The notes under the pieces: generated by a model
The model's input: only the letters and a program-made list of their open reading frames with translations
What the model was told of the DNA's origin: nothing
The model's database searches: none
Shown here: piece after piece, positions 28,445-35,662 of the stretch
How positions within the stretch are numbered: position 1 is the stretch's first letter
Layout: each line of letters opens with the position of its first letter
Program-made: the position numbers and the translations under genes
Origin: Emticicia sp. BO119
Lineage (GTDB): Bacteria > Bacteroidota > Bacteroidia > Cytophagales > Spirosomataceae
Length of the DNA: 64,000 bases
Direction: 5' to 3'
NCBI RefSeq assembly: GCF_013912375.1
Contig: NZ_JACETV010000001.1
Location: forward strand, 930,001-994,000

Positions 28445-28518
28445 GAAACTGTTTGAGTTAAATTTTGAAAATAAAAAGAGTGATTTTTCATTCAATAAGA
28501 TTGACTCAAACAGTTTCT
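28444..28518 (-). repeat. 75-bp MITE-like repeat, copy A
   Basis: Terminal inverted repeats AGAAACTGTTTGAGTTAA (left) and its complement with one mismatch (right) flank 39 AT-rich bases. It is nearly identical to copy C at 41460-41534, but inverted. The first base forms part of the TAA stop of the serine hydrolase gene. Confidence 0.85.
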
Positions 28519-28569
28519 AAATAGATAATGAACATAGAATAATTAAAGCAGATACAAAATAAAACTATT

Positions 28570-28908
28570 ATGACAGCGAAAAACAATTTAACAGCCCAAG
28601 GTTCTCAGACAAATTTATTAGTAAAACGTGTACTATTGGGTGCTGCACTCGGCTTGGCAATTATATTATTTTTTGTGTTAATTACTAAAAATCCCAAGCC
28701 AGAGTGGGGGAAGTACTGGATGATAAGACCATTAATTATTACTCCTTTGGCCGGTGCAATGGCGGGTGTATGCAATCATCTGCTGGATGCTTTACGTAAT
28801 CAGGGAGGTTCTAAAAAGTTAATAGCCAGCATTCTCATGATAGTTATATATCTGATTGGGTTATGGTTGGGTACTGTATTGGGTCTTGATGGTACTTTGT
28901 GGGATTAA
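28570..28908 (+). CDS. small membrane protein, paralogue 1 (KefB-named Bacteroidetes family)
   Basis: 112 residues with three predicted helices: LLVKRVLLGAALGLAIILFF, LIITPLAGAMAGVCNHLL and ILMIVIYLIGLWLGTVLG, ending GLDGTLWD. A protein with the same opening (MTAKNNLT), the same W-G-x-Y-W centre and the same length is encoded at 29406. From memory, relatives in Bacteroidetes genomes are labelled potassium transporter KefB, but at 112 residues this cannot be a KefB antiporter, so the label is misleading. Function unknown. The gene lies between a MITE-like repeat and another small membrane protein gene. Confidence 0.8.
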   Translation: MTAKNNLTAQGSQTNLLVKRVLLGAALGLAIILFFVLITKNPKPEWGKYWMIRPLIITPLAGAMAGVCNHLLDALRNQGGSKKLIASILMIVIYLIGLWLGTVLGLDGTLWD

Positions 28909-28964
28909 TATTGTAGATTCTTATAGTTTTAGAAAATTTTTTAACATTTATATTAAATACAATT

Positions 28965-29171
28965 ATGAAAAACATTGCGGGTAAAATCATCGGGTTCGCC
29001 ATTGGTATGGCTGGTTTTCTCTTTCTTTTCAAGATTCTGATTCTTGATAAAACGTCTCCGGCAGACGAACTTGCTCCGGGGATGGTGATGATTATGGCGG
29101 TAATAAGTGGCGTGCTATTTGGATTTACGGGTAATCTGGTTCAAAACTATCTGAGAAAGAGCAAAGCCTGA
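28965..29171 (+). CDS. hypothetical small membrane protein (68 aa)
   Basis: Two hydrophobic helices (IIGFAIGMAGFLFLFKILIL and GMVMIMAVISGVLFGFTGNL) are joined by an acidic loop, with a basic C-terminus (YLRKSKA). The loop and second helix recall part of the 112-residue neighbours, and it lies between the two, 56 bases after the first. The three may form one functional set in the inner membrane. I do not recognise a family. Confidence 0.65.
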   Translation: MKNIAGKIIGFAIGMAGFLFLFKILILDKTSPADELAPGMVMIMAVISGVLFGFTGNLVQNYLRKSKA

Positions 29172-29202
29172 ATTTTAATAAGAATCTGATAGATAAACTT
29201 TA

Positions 29203-29380
29203 AGAAACTGTTTGAGTTAATCTTATTGAACTAAAAAAGTCGCTTTTTGTTCAATACTGCGCTTTAAAAATCCTCATTTAGCTCTGTTAAACTCCGGTTT
29301 TTAAATCTTGTCTTGAAGCAAAAATCGCCGCGTCGGCGGACCGCTCTTTTTATTTTCAAAATTTAACTCAAACAGTTTCT
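29203..29380 (+). repeat. 178-bp MITE-like repeat, copy B (long form)
   Basis: It has the same 18-bp terminal inverted repeats as copies A and C, and the same subterminal bases (TCTTATTGAA; TTTTTATTTTCAAAATTTAA). The centre is about 100 bases longer and includes a CGCCG-CGT-CGGCG hairpin. Copies A and C look like internal deletions of a form like this. No coding capacity is seen. Confidence 0.8.
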
Positions 29381-29405
29381 AAGAATAATAAAATACTTTA
29401 CGAAT

Positions 29406-29744
29406 ATGACAGCGAAAAACAATTTAACATCACAGAGCTTTATTACTGCTCTGTTAATCAAACGTGTACTGATTGGTGCAGCTATTGGCCTTGCCGTAAT
29501 TCTCTTTTTTGTATTAAGGGTAAGTCCGAATCACCCCGATTGGGGACAATACTGGTTGGTTCAACCATTGGTCGTTACGCCGCTGGCAGGGGCAGCAGCA
29601 GGATTGTGTAATCATTTTCTGGATTTTCTACGCAAAGAGGGTGGCACCCAAAAAATAGTGGCTAATATTCTGGCTGTGCTTATATACATGGTAGGTCTTT
29701 GGATGGGCATTGTTTTAGGCTTACATGGCACTATGTGGAATTAA
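29406..29744 (+). CDS. small membrane protein, paralogue 2
   Basis: 112 residues that align end to end with the protein at 28570: the same MTAKNNLT start, VKRVLxGAAxGLAxILFFVL-type first helix, W-G-x-Y-W, TPLAGAxAGxCNHxLDxLR and GLxLGxVLGLxGTxW end. The two are clearly tandem duplicates with many substitutions, so the duplication is not recent. A MITE-like repeat lies just upstream and an intrinsic terminator 40 bases downstream, closing the small membrane protein group. Function unknown. Confidence 0.8.
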   Translation: MTAKNNLTSQSFITALLIKRVLIGAAIGLAVILFFVLRVSPNHPDWGQYWLVQPLVVTPLAGAAAGLCNHFLDFLRKEGGTQKIVANILAVLIYMVGLWMGIVLGLHGTMWN

Positions 29745-29783
29745 GATTATGTTGAAACTTGATTTTTTGGTGTAAATGCAATC

Positions 29784-29813
29784 AAGCCTCTTCGGTATTG
29801 AAGAGGCTTTTTT
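29784..29813 (+). terminator. intrinsic terminator after small membrane protein group
   Basis: The perfect 10-bp stem AAGCCTCTTC/GAAGAGGCTT with loop GGTATT continues into six T. It follows the second 112-residue gene. Confidence 0.92.
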
Positions 29814-29904
29814 ATTATTGTAAGATAGCAACCATCATTTAAATATATATGATTGTGCAATACCCAAAAATAGAATGCCGACCCAAATAGATTGTTTATT
29901 AAGC

Positions 29905-30717
29905 CTAAACTGATTTGATTAAGCTTTGAGGAGGGTAACCAAAGTGATTTTTAAAGGCATAGGAGAAATGTGAAAGATTCTCAAACCCTACTTCAATATA
30001 TACATCGCTGGGTTTCCGTTGTTTCACTACAATATGGTAGTGCGCCAGTTGCAGCCGCTTTTTCTGCAACCATTTTTGTGGGGTAGTCTGATAAATTCTT
30101 ACAAAATCACGCCTATAAGTAGCCAGACTTCGACCTGTCAGATAAGCAAATCTATTCAGGCTCATATTAAACATATAATGTCGCTCCATAAAATCAGATA
30201 AATTGATTTTACCAGGCTCCTCAAAATCGGCTAATATACCATCCACGCTTCTATCAATGGATCTTAGAATACTAATAGCCTCTTTAATCTTAATATCGGC
30301 TAAATCTAACGGAAGATTTTCACCCAAATCAAAATAATGAATTAATGAGGCCAGACAACTTTCCAGTAAAGGATGTTTATTGAAACTATATACCTTTTGT
30401 AAAGGGTGTGTACGCCCGATAGCTTTATGTGTTGAATAAAAATCCTTTAGTTTTTTCAGAGTCAGATACATAGCCACAGCCTTATGAGGCTTCCCGTCTT
30501 TCGGGTAATTAATAACCGTGGTCAGTTGATTACGCGGAATCAGAAATACATCTCCGGCATTAAACGTAAAGACAGCATCTGCTTGTATAATTTTGGTTTC
30601 ACCAGAGATGAACCATACCAGAATATGATGTTCAAACATCACTTCTGTCTTAAAAAACTTGCCTGTAAACTCTGAGAGTTTAATATCGGGTGCAATATAA
30701 TGGGTCTCAAATTCCAT
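29905..30717 (-). CDS. AraC family transcriptional regulator
   Basis: 270 residues from ATG 30717 (MEFETHYIAPD); an ATG 18 bases upstream is less likely. The N-terminal 150 residues are a cupin-like sensing domain (GDVFLIPRNQLTTVINYPKDG). The C-terminal 100 residues hold the two AraC helix-turn-helix units: LNRFAYLTGRSLATYRRDF and YIEVGFENLSHFSYAFKNHF, followed by GYPPQS. It lies 77 bases after the SDR gene on the same strand, so it probably controls that gene or a shared transcript. The inducer is unknown. Confidence 0.9.
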   Translation of the reverse strand: MEFETHYIAPDIKLSEFTGKFFKTEVMFEHHILVWFISGETKIIQADAVFTFNAGDVFLIPRNQLTTVINYPKDGKPHKAVAMYLTLKKLKDFYSTHKAIGRTHPLQKVYSFNKHPLLESCLASLIHYFDLGENLPLDLADIKIKEAISILRSIDRSVDGILADFEEPGKINLSDFMERHYMFNMSLNRFAYLTGRSLATYRRDFVRIYQTTPQKWLQKKRLQLAHYHIVVKQRKPSDVYIEVGFENLSHFSYAFKNHFGYPPQSLIKSV

Positions 30718-30794
30718 GGTTCGGTATATGTACAAATTAAACCAAACCGAACGTAATTGCCCGGCCTGGTTTGATGATTTATATTATTCCTCTC

Positions 30795-31817
30795 TTAATT
30801 TACAAGAAAAGAAACTCCTGTCAACTCTTCACTTAATGTCCACAATTGCTTAGCGCTTTCAGCGTCCAGCGAATATGGTTTTACTCCTCGGAGTGTTACA
30901 GGGTTATCATAATTGATATTCAGGTTTCCTTCATCGAGTTCGGCAATATCGGCATTTTCACAATAAACCCCTCCAAACCCATTGAGCTGAGGGCTGGTAG
31001 CGCACCACACAGTTGTAGCGGCTCCTTGTGGAATAGTTTTGAGTCTGGCAGCTACTTCTGGTTTGATATTTCCGTTTGCATCATGTGTACCCATCTGTTG
31101 AAACAAAGCCATTGGAGCAACACGGCCTAAGTCAGTTCCGTTCACCGAGCCCGGATGTAAAGAAAAAGCTCTTACCCGAAAGTCCTTTCCTCGATGGTCT
31201 AACTCAACCGTAAAAAGATTATTAGCGGTTTTGGATTGACCATAGCCTTGTAGCGTCTCATACTCCCGGTGCAGAAAATTCGGGTCTTCAAAATTAAACG
31301 GTGCCATCTGATGCCCGAATGAAGATACATTAACCACCCTTGCACCGCCATTCGCTTTAAGCGCAGGCCAAAGTCTGGCCGTTAACTGAAAATGTCCCAG
31401 ATGATTAGTCGCCAGTTGTGATTCATACGCGCGTTTGTCCCGTATTAAAGGCACCCACATAATACCGGCATTATTTACAAGAATATCAAGGGTATGAAAG
31501 GACTTTAGAAATCTTTCTGCAAAAGTGTCAATAGAACCAGTATTCATCAAATCCATCGGCTCTATGCTTATATTTGGTATGCCATTCAGGTTCTTAGCTG
31601 CTTTTTCTACATCTCTGGCAGGTACAATTACTTTTGCGCCTGCTTCTACAAAAGTCTTTACGGTTTCTAAGCCTATGCCAGCATAGCCACCTGTTACTAT
31701 GGCTATTTTGCCATTTAAATTGATGCCTTTTATTACATCCTGAGTTGTAGATTGAGCATTAAAGCCCGACTGAATGGGTTCTTGTAGAACTCCGTTGTAA
31801 TTATCTTTTAATTCCAT
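30795..31817 (-). CDS. SDR family oxidoreductase
   Basis: 340 residues. The Rossmann motif TGGYAGIGLET is near residue 43 and NNAG near 115; the catalytic Ser lies in VVNVSSFGHQMAPF, and Y-G-Q-S-K (YxxxK) is near 198. The extra length and the sequence IVPARDVEKAAKN resemble the retinol dehydrogenase or protochlorophyllide reductase-like SDR group. It is cytosolic and NAD(P)-dependent; the substrate is unknown. An AraC regulator follows on the same strand. Upstream it is divergent from the arsR-like gene, with the two ArsR operators between them. Confidence 0.88.
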   Translation of the reverse strand: MELKDNYNGVLQEPIQSGFNAQSTTQDVIKGINLNGKIAIVTGGYAGIGLETVKTFVEAGAKVIVPARDVEKAAKNLNGIPNISIEPMDLMNTGSIDTFAERFLKSFHTLDILVNNAGIMWVPLIRDKRAYESQLATNHLGHFQLTARLWPALKANGGARVVNVSSFGHQMAPFNFEDPNFLHREYETLQGYGQSKTANNLFTVELDHRGKDFRVRAFSLHPGSVNGTDLGRVAPMALFQQMGTHDANGNIKPEVAARLKTIPQGAATTVWCATSPQLNGFGGVYCENADIAELDEGNLNINYDNPVTLRGVKPYSLDAESAKQLWTLSEELTGVSFLVN

Positions 31818-31954
31818 CTTGTTATTTATTTAATAAGACAAAATTAGCGGATACCTCATAAACGCATTTTGCTCAGAAAGTCAAATTACTTTGTTCTAAG
31901 CGTCAAATTTTTTATTAATGGAATAATGCTGAAAAAAAATTTAAATAAAATTTG

Positions 31955-31998
31955 TGCAAGCAAATGCTTGCATATATATTTGCAAGCAAATACTTGCA
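31955..31998 (+). promoter_or_regulatory. tandem ArsR operators
   Basis: Two 18-bp dyads, TGCAAGC-AAAT-GCTTGCA (31955-31972, perfect) and TGCAAGC-AAAT-ACTTGCA (31981-31998), lie 26 bases apart centre to centre, ending 6 bases before the regulator ATG at 32005. Their spacing of about 2.5 helical turns suggests binding by two dimers. Autoregulation is the simplest reading. Confidence 0.8.
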
Positions 31999-32004
31999 TA
32001 TTTT

Positions 32005-32355
32005 ATGGAATCAAGACGAGATGTTTTTCAGGCGATTGCAGACCCGACACGTCGACAGATAATAGAAATGTTGTTAAAGAAACCTTTGAATGTAAATGAA
32101 ATAGCCGAAAACTTTGATGTTACACGCCAGGCAGTTTCTCTACATGTCAAAATTTTGGCCGAATGCGACCTTATTTTAATAAAAAAACAAGGCCGAGAGC
32201 GGTATTGCGAAGTTAAAATAGAAGAACTCAATCAGGTAGCTAAATGGGTGAATTATTGCCGCCAGTTCTGGAAAGAACAATTCGGTGAGTTAGACAAATA
32301 TCTTACAAAAATACAATCTAATAAACTTTCAGATCATGACAGCACAGAACAATAG
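32005..32355 (+). CDS. ArsR-type winged-helix repressor
   Basis: 116 residues from ATG 32005 (MESRRDVFQAIADPTRRQII, the usual opening of this subgroup); an ATG at 31954 would translate through both operators and is rejected. The DNA-binding helix is VNEIAENFDVTRQAVSLHVK. No metal-binding ELCVC motif is present, so it belongs to the non-metal, SRPBCC-linked ArsR branch. The SRPBCC gene overlaps its end by 20 bases, so the two are translated from one transcript, and the ligand-binding partner may tune the same response. Confidence 0.93.
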   Translation: MESRRDVFQAIADPTRRQIIEMLLKKPLNVNEIAENFDVTRQAVSLHVKILAECDLILIKKQGRERYCEVKIEELNQVAKWVNYCRQFWKEQFGELDKYLTKIQSNKLSDHDSTEQ

Positions 32356-32842
32356 TAGGGATTTCGTTATCAGCTATGAGTTTAATGCACCTAAAGCAAA
32401 AGTCTTTAATGCATTCAGTACAGCAGAAGCCCTAAACGAATGGTGGGGACCTGTACAAACTAAAAACAGTGTAGTAAGTTTCGAATTCAAATCAGGCGGT
32501 ATTTTTCATTTTAAGATGGAATCACCCGGCGGAACAAACTACGGAAGATTTGTCTTTGGCAAAATTCAACCCTATGACCTCCTTGAATTTACCAACTCAT
32601 TTGCCGACGAACATGCCAATGTAGTGCCTGCACCTTTTGATATATCAATACCAGACCGAATCTTTTACCGGATAATTTTTACTGAGAATAATGGCAAAAC
32701 TACTATTACCATGACTGGCCAGCCTGTTGATGCTACACCAGAGCAGGAAGTAGGATTTATTTCTATTAATAAAGGTATGCAAGAAGGCTTCGGCGCTTCT
32801 TTTACTCAATTAGCCACTTATTTAGATAAATCAAATGCTTAA
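32336..32842 (+). CDS. SRPBCC (AHSA1-like) domain protein, ArsR partner
   Basis: 168 residues with the AHSA1 pattern: YEFNAPKAKVFNAFSTAEAL, then NEWWGP, FKSGGIFHFKMESPGG and a C-terminal helix KGMQEGFGASFTQLATYL. Coupled ArsR-SRPBCC pairs are common, and the SRPBCC protein is thought to bind a small hydrophobic ligand. The start overlaps the arsR-like gene. It is similar in type to the protein at 21717 but has no ArsR-independent context. A strong hairpin follows the stop. Confidence 0.9.
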   Translation: MTAQNNSRDFVISYEFNAPKAKVFNAFSTAEALNEWWGPVQTKNSVVSFEFKSGGIFHFKMESPGGTNYGRFVFGKIQPYDLLEFTNSFADEHANVVPAPFDISIPDRIFYRIIFTENNGKTTITMTGQPVDATPEQEVGFISINKGMQEGFGASFTQLATYLDKSNA

Positions 32843-32853
32843 AAAGTAGCGGT

Positions 32854-32885
32854 AGTTCTCTGACAGCTATCAGAGAACTGCTTTT
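32854..32885. terminator. bidirectional hairpin between SRPBCC gene and tag
   Basis: AGTTCTCTGA and TCAGAGAACT form a perfect 10-bp stem with loop CAGCTA, followed by GCTTTT. It separates two convergent genes. Confidence 0.85.
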
Positions 32886-33432
32886 ATACCTGGCTCCAAA
32901 GGGGTTTTTCCACTAAAATCTTTTCATGAACAGGGCAGGAGGCAGTATGGGCGCCAGGCAGATAGCCTATGCTCATCAAAAATTCATTCACAATTTCGCC
33001 GCCTGTAAAACGGAAAGTTTTCTTAAACAACTTTACCCATTCATCCTTAGTACGTGGGTGATTGGCCTCCAGCCATTTTTCAAATGACCCGTGAGATTGT
33101 TGTAAAGTTAGGATTGTTCTGGCATTTTCAATAGCGGCATTGATTTTTAATCGGTTTCTGATAATTCCTGCATCAGCCATAAGCCTATCCCGGTCGGCTT
33201 CGGTATAATTGGCTACTATTTCTATGGTAAAATTATCATAGGCCGTTCTGAAAGACTGCTCTTTACGCAGAATAGTCTCCCAACTCAAACCCGCCTGATT
33301 GATTTCCAGTATCAATCTGCCAAAAAGCTCATTATCATCATGAATCGGGAAACCGTAATGGTTGTCGTGGTAGTTTTTATGAAGCTCTTTCTGCGCACCA
33401 CTCATGCGGTCAATAGCAAAGCAATAAGACAT
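32884..33432 (-). CDS. tag: DNA-3-methyladenine glycosylase I
   Basis: 182 residues. Family features are the N-terminal zinc Cys (C4), YHDNHYGFPIHDD with a zinc His, LFGRLILEINQAGLSWETIL in the catalytic helix, the glutamate in that helix, and a C-terminal GAHTASCPVHE giving the last His and Cys zinc ligands. It excises 3-methyladenine from alkylated DNA. The start ATG is at 33432; the convergent SRPBCC gene is separated by a hairpin. Confidence 0.94.
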   Translation of the reverse strand: MSYCFAIDRMSGAQKELHKNYHDNHYGFPIHDDNELFGRLILEINQAGLSWETILRKEQSFRTAYDNFTIEIVANYTEADRDRLMADAGIIRNRLKINAAIENARTILTLQQSHGSFEKWLEANHPRTKDEWVKLFKKTFRFTGGEIVNEFLMSIGYLPGAHTASCPVHEKILVEKPLWSQV

Positions 33433-33632
33433 TTCGTATAAGGTTTAGAAATGCAAAGATAGACCCTATAAGACAAAAAACGCTACACAAAACGTATAGT
33501 TATCTCCGATTTCTCCGCAAGATATTGTCAACGAAATTCAGGCTCAACTGCCATTTAAAAATAAATTCTCACCTGAAACTAAACCATTCTCAACCTTCTT
33601 TGTCAAAGCCTGACAATCTTATTTAAAAGCGA

Positions 33633-34790
33633 ATGACCTACAAGACATCTACCTTAGAATCTCCAAAACCGCCGGTAAAGGCAAAAAAAAAGAAGTCTCC
33701 TTTTCGTGAATGGCTCGACTCTATTGTGTTTGCTGTTGTTGCAGCCACGCTTATCCGATGGTTATTATTTGAGCCTTATACAATACCCAGTGGCTCTATG
33801 GAAAAAAGCCTACTGACAGATGATTTTATTTTTGTGAGTAAATTCCATTATGGTACACGCACTCCGAAAACGATTCTACAGATCCCGTTGACGCATCAGA
33901 AAATATGGTTTACTGAGATTCCTTCTTTTTTGGACTGGATTCAGTTACCACAATATCGGTTACCTGGTTTTACGCATGTAAAAAATGGTGATGTTGTGGT
34001 ATTCAACTATCCGGGTTGCCCTGAAAGGCCTGATGACTTTGGCGGATATGATAAATATCCAGTTGATTTAAGAACTAATTATATCAAGCGTTGCATTGGT
34101 ATTCCGGGTGATGTTGTTGAAATGCAAGAAGGGCAGACTTTTGTTAACGGGAAGGTTTTCAGTAATACTATAGGAATGCAGATGGAGTATGAAATTGAAA
34201 CTAATACTCAGGTAAGCGACAAAGTTTTTCAAAAATATGGTATTATTGAGTTTGCGCAGGAACTAAGTGCGGAGGATAAAACTCTTTATTTAGTAAAAGC
34301 TACTGAGCAGTCTGTTAATGAAATGAAAAGTCTTGATTTTGTGAAGAACATAACCCCAGTTGTACAAGCGAAAGGGGATATTTCTAACCCTAACTATAAT
34401 ATTTTTCCGTATAACTCAAGCCTATTCCCATACAATCGTGACAATTTTGTTATTACTGTACCGAAGAAAGGTGTTACGATTAAATTAGATGAAAAAAACA
34501 TTGCTATGTATAAGGGTATCATTACCACTTTTGATGGAAACGATGATGCCAAATACATAAACGGGCAGATTGTGCTCAATGGCAGGCCTATTACTTCTTA
34601 TACTTTTAAGCAGAATTATTATTTTATGGTGGGTGATAACCGGCATGGTTCTGATGATTCTCGTTTCTGGGGATTTGTGCCCGAAGACCACATTGTGGGT
34701 AAAGCCGTGATGGTGTGGATGTCACTCGACAAAAAAGGCAGTTTCTTCAATAAAATCCGTTGGAATCGGCTGTTTAGTATTATCAGATAA
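33633..34790 (+). CDS. lepB: signal peptidase I
   Basis: 385 residues. One membrane helix (about 28-45, SIVFAVVAATLIRWLLF) precedes the catalytic Ser in IPSGSM (S55) and the general-base Lys in YIKRCIGIPGD (K153). Box E (YYFMVGDNRHGSDDSRFWGF) is near the C-terminus. It has a single N-terminal helix plus a lysine-rich cytosolic start (KAKKKKSPFREW). A 140-residue insertion between the catalytic boxes and box E, typical of Bacteroidetes enzymes, makes it longer than E. coli LepB. It cleaves signal peptides on the outer face of the inner membrane. The gene is monocistronic. Confidence 0.95.
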   Translation: MTYKTSTLESPKPPVKAKKKKSPFREWLDSIVFAVVAATLIRWLLFEPYTIPSGSMEKSLLTDDFIFVSKFHYGTRTPKTILQIPLTHQKIWFTEIPSFLDWIQLPQYRLPGFTHVKNGDVVVFNYPGCPERPDDFGGYDKYPVDLRTNYIKRCIGIPGDVVEMQEGQTFVNGKVFSNTIGMQMEYEIETNTQVSDKVFQKYGIIEFAQELSAEDKTLYLVKATEQSVNEMKSLDFVKNITPVVQAKGDISNPNYNIFPYNSSLFPYNRDNFVITVPKKGVTIKLDEKNIAMYKGIITTFDGNDDAKYINGQIVLNGRPITSYTFKQNYYFMVGDNRHGSDDSRFWGFVPEDHIVGKAVMVWMSLDKKGSFFNKIRWNRLFSIIR

Positions 34791-34836
34791 AAACCAGAAT
34801 GCATTTCAGAATATTAAACATAGCATACCGATAAAC

Positions 34837-35541
34837 TCAAATCAAGGTTTCTTGTTTAAAACTATAGAGATAAGGTGCCTTATGCGCTTTGCCGGAATAT
34901 TGTTTGTCGTGGCGTTGCAGAATATTCAGACTTAGCATTTTGCGTTGAAAAGTGGTTCGGCGTAGCTTTTCTCCTAAGATTGCTTCATATACTTTCTGTA
35001 GGTCGTTCATAGTGAACAGGGGTGATAAAAGATTCACTCCAACTAATTTTCTTTCAAGATTATCTCGTAAGGTTTGCAAGGCTTTTTCTACTATTAGCTG
35101 GTGGTCTTGCATGAGTGCAGGGAGCTTATTCAGTGAATACCAATCGCACGAGTCAGATAAAGCATCAGGTGTGGGTACTACTTTCTCAAAGTTGATTAAG
35201 GCGTAATATGCTATTGAAATAAATCTATCAAGCATCCAGTGATTCTCAGGTACATCATGCCCATTGGCTTCTAATATGGTTTTCATGGCCTCTGGTTGAT
35301 ACCGGGATACATCTCCAAATGTATAAAACTGCTCCAGATAAATATTATCTAATCCGGTTCGTTCTTTCAGTCCTCTTCTTACAGCTGCATTGAGGTCTTC
35401 ATCAATCTTTACAAATCCACCGGGTAAGGCAAATAAACCAGTATTATGGTATTTCATAATCAGTATTTTAAGCTGGTTACCTGAGAATCCAAAAATCACA
35501 GAATCGTAAGCAATATGAGGTAAATATCTTTTCTCTTCCAC
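34837..35541 (-). CDS. NUDIX-domain transcriptional regulator (NrtR-like)
   Basis: 234 residues. An N-terminal NUDIX fold (about 1-140) is followed by a winged helix (LFTMNDLQKVYEAILGEKLR, TTFQRKMLSLNILQ), as in NrtR-type regulators. The NUDIX box is degenerate: in GGFVKIDEDLNAAVRRGLKE the R-E pair has become R-G, and the second Glu of the EE pair is Arg (KERTGL). It is therefore unlikely to hydrolyse anything and probably senses a sugar or nucleotide ligand. It is divergent from the carboxylesterase gene at 35663, with a dyad at 35619-35643 between them. It likely controls the esterase-transporter cluster. Confidence 0.88.
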   Translation of the reverse strand: MEEKRYLPHIAYDSVIFGFSGNQLKILIMKYHNTGLFALPGGFVKIDEDLNAAVRRGLKERTGLDNIYLEQFYTFGDVSRYQPEAMKTILEANGHDVPENHWMLDRFISIAYYALINFEKVVPTPDALSDSCDWYSLNKLPALMQDHQLIVEKALQTLRDNLERKLVGVNLLSPLFTMNDLQKVYEAILGEKLRRTTFQRKMLSLNILQRHDKQYSGKAHKAPYLYSFKQETLI

Positions 35542-35618
35542 TTCTCTGAGGTGTGTTTAAATCAGATACGAATATAAATTTTTCAAAAATAAGTATGATT
35601 ATTTCAAAAAACCAATTA

Positions 35619-35643
35619 TTATTGTCACGAATTGAGACAATAA
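35619..35643. promoter_or_regulatory. candidate operator for the NUDIX-type regulator
   Basis: TTATTGTC and GACAATAA (8 bp, perfect) lie around a 9-base spacer in the divergent promoter region, 20 bases before the esterase gene. No other strong dyad is present there. Confidence 0.6.
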
Positions 35644-35662
35644 CTAAATTTTATTAAAAAAA

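Noticed and set aside
28570-29744. The 112-residue proteins as KefB potassium antiporters
   Set aside because: KefB is about 600 residues with 12 helices and a nucleotide-binding domain; these have three helices only.
25867-33447. Shared 16-mer TTTCGTATAAGGTTTA near katG (25867-25882, minus) and tag (33432-33447, plus)
   Set aside because: About one such match is expected by chance in 64 kb of AT-rich DNA, and the positions relative to the two genes differ. Not taken as a common operator.
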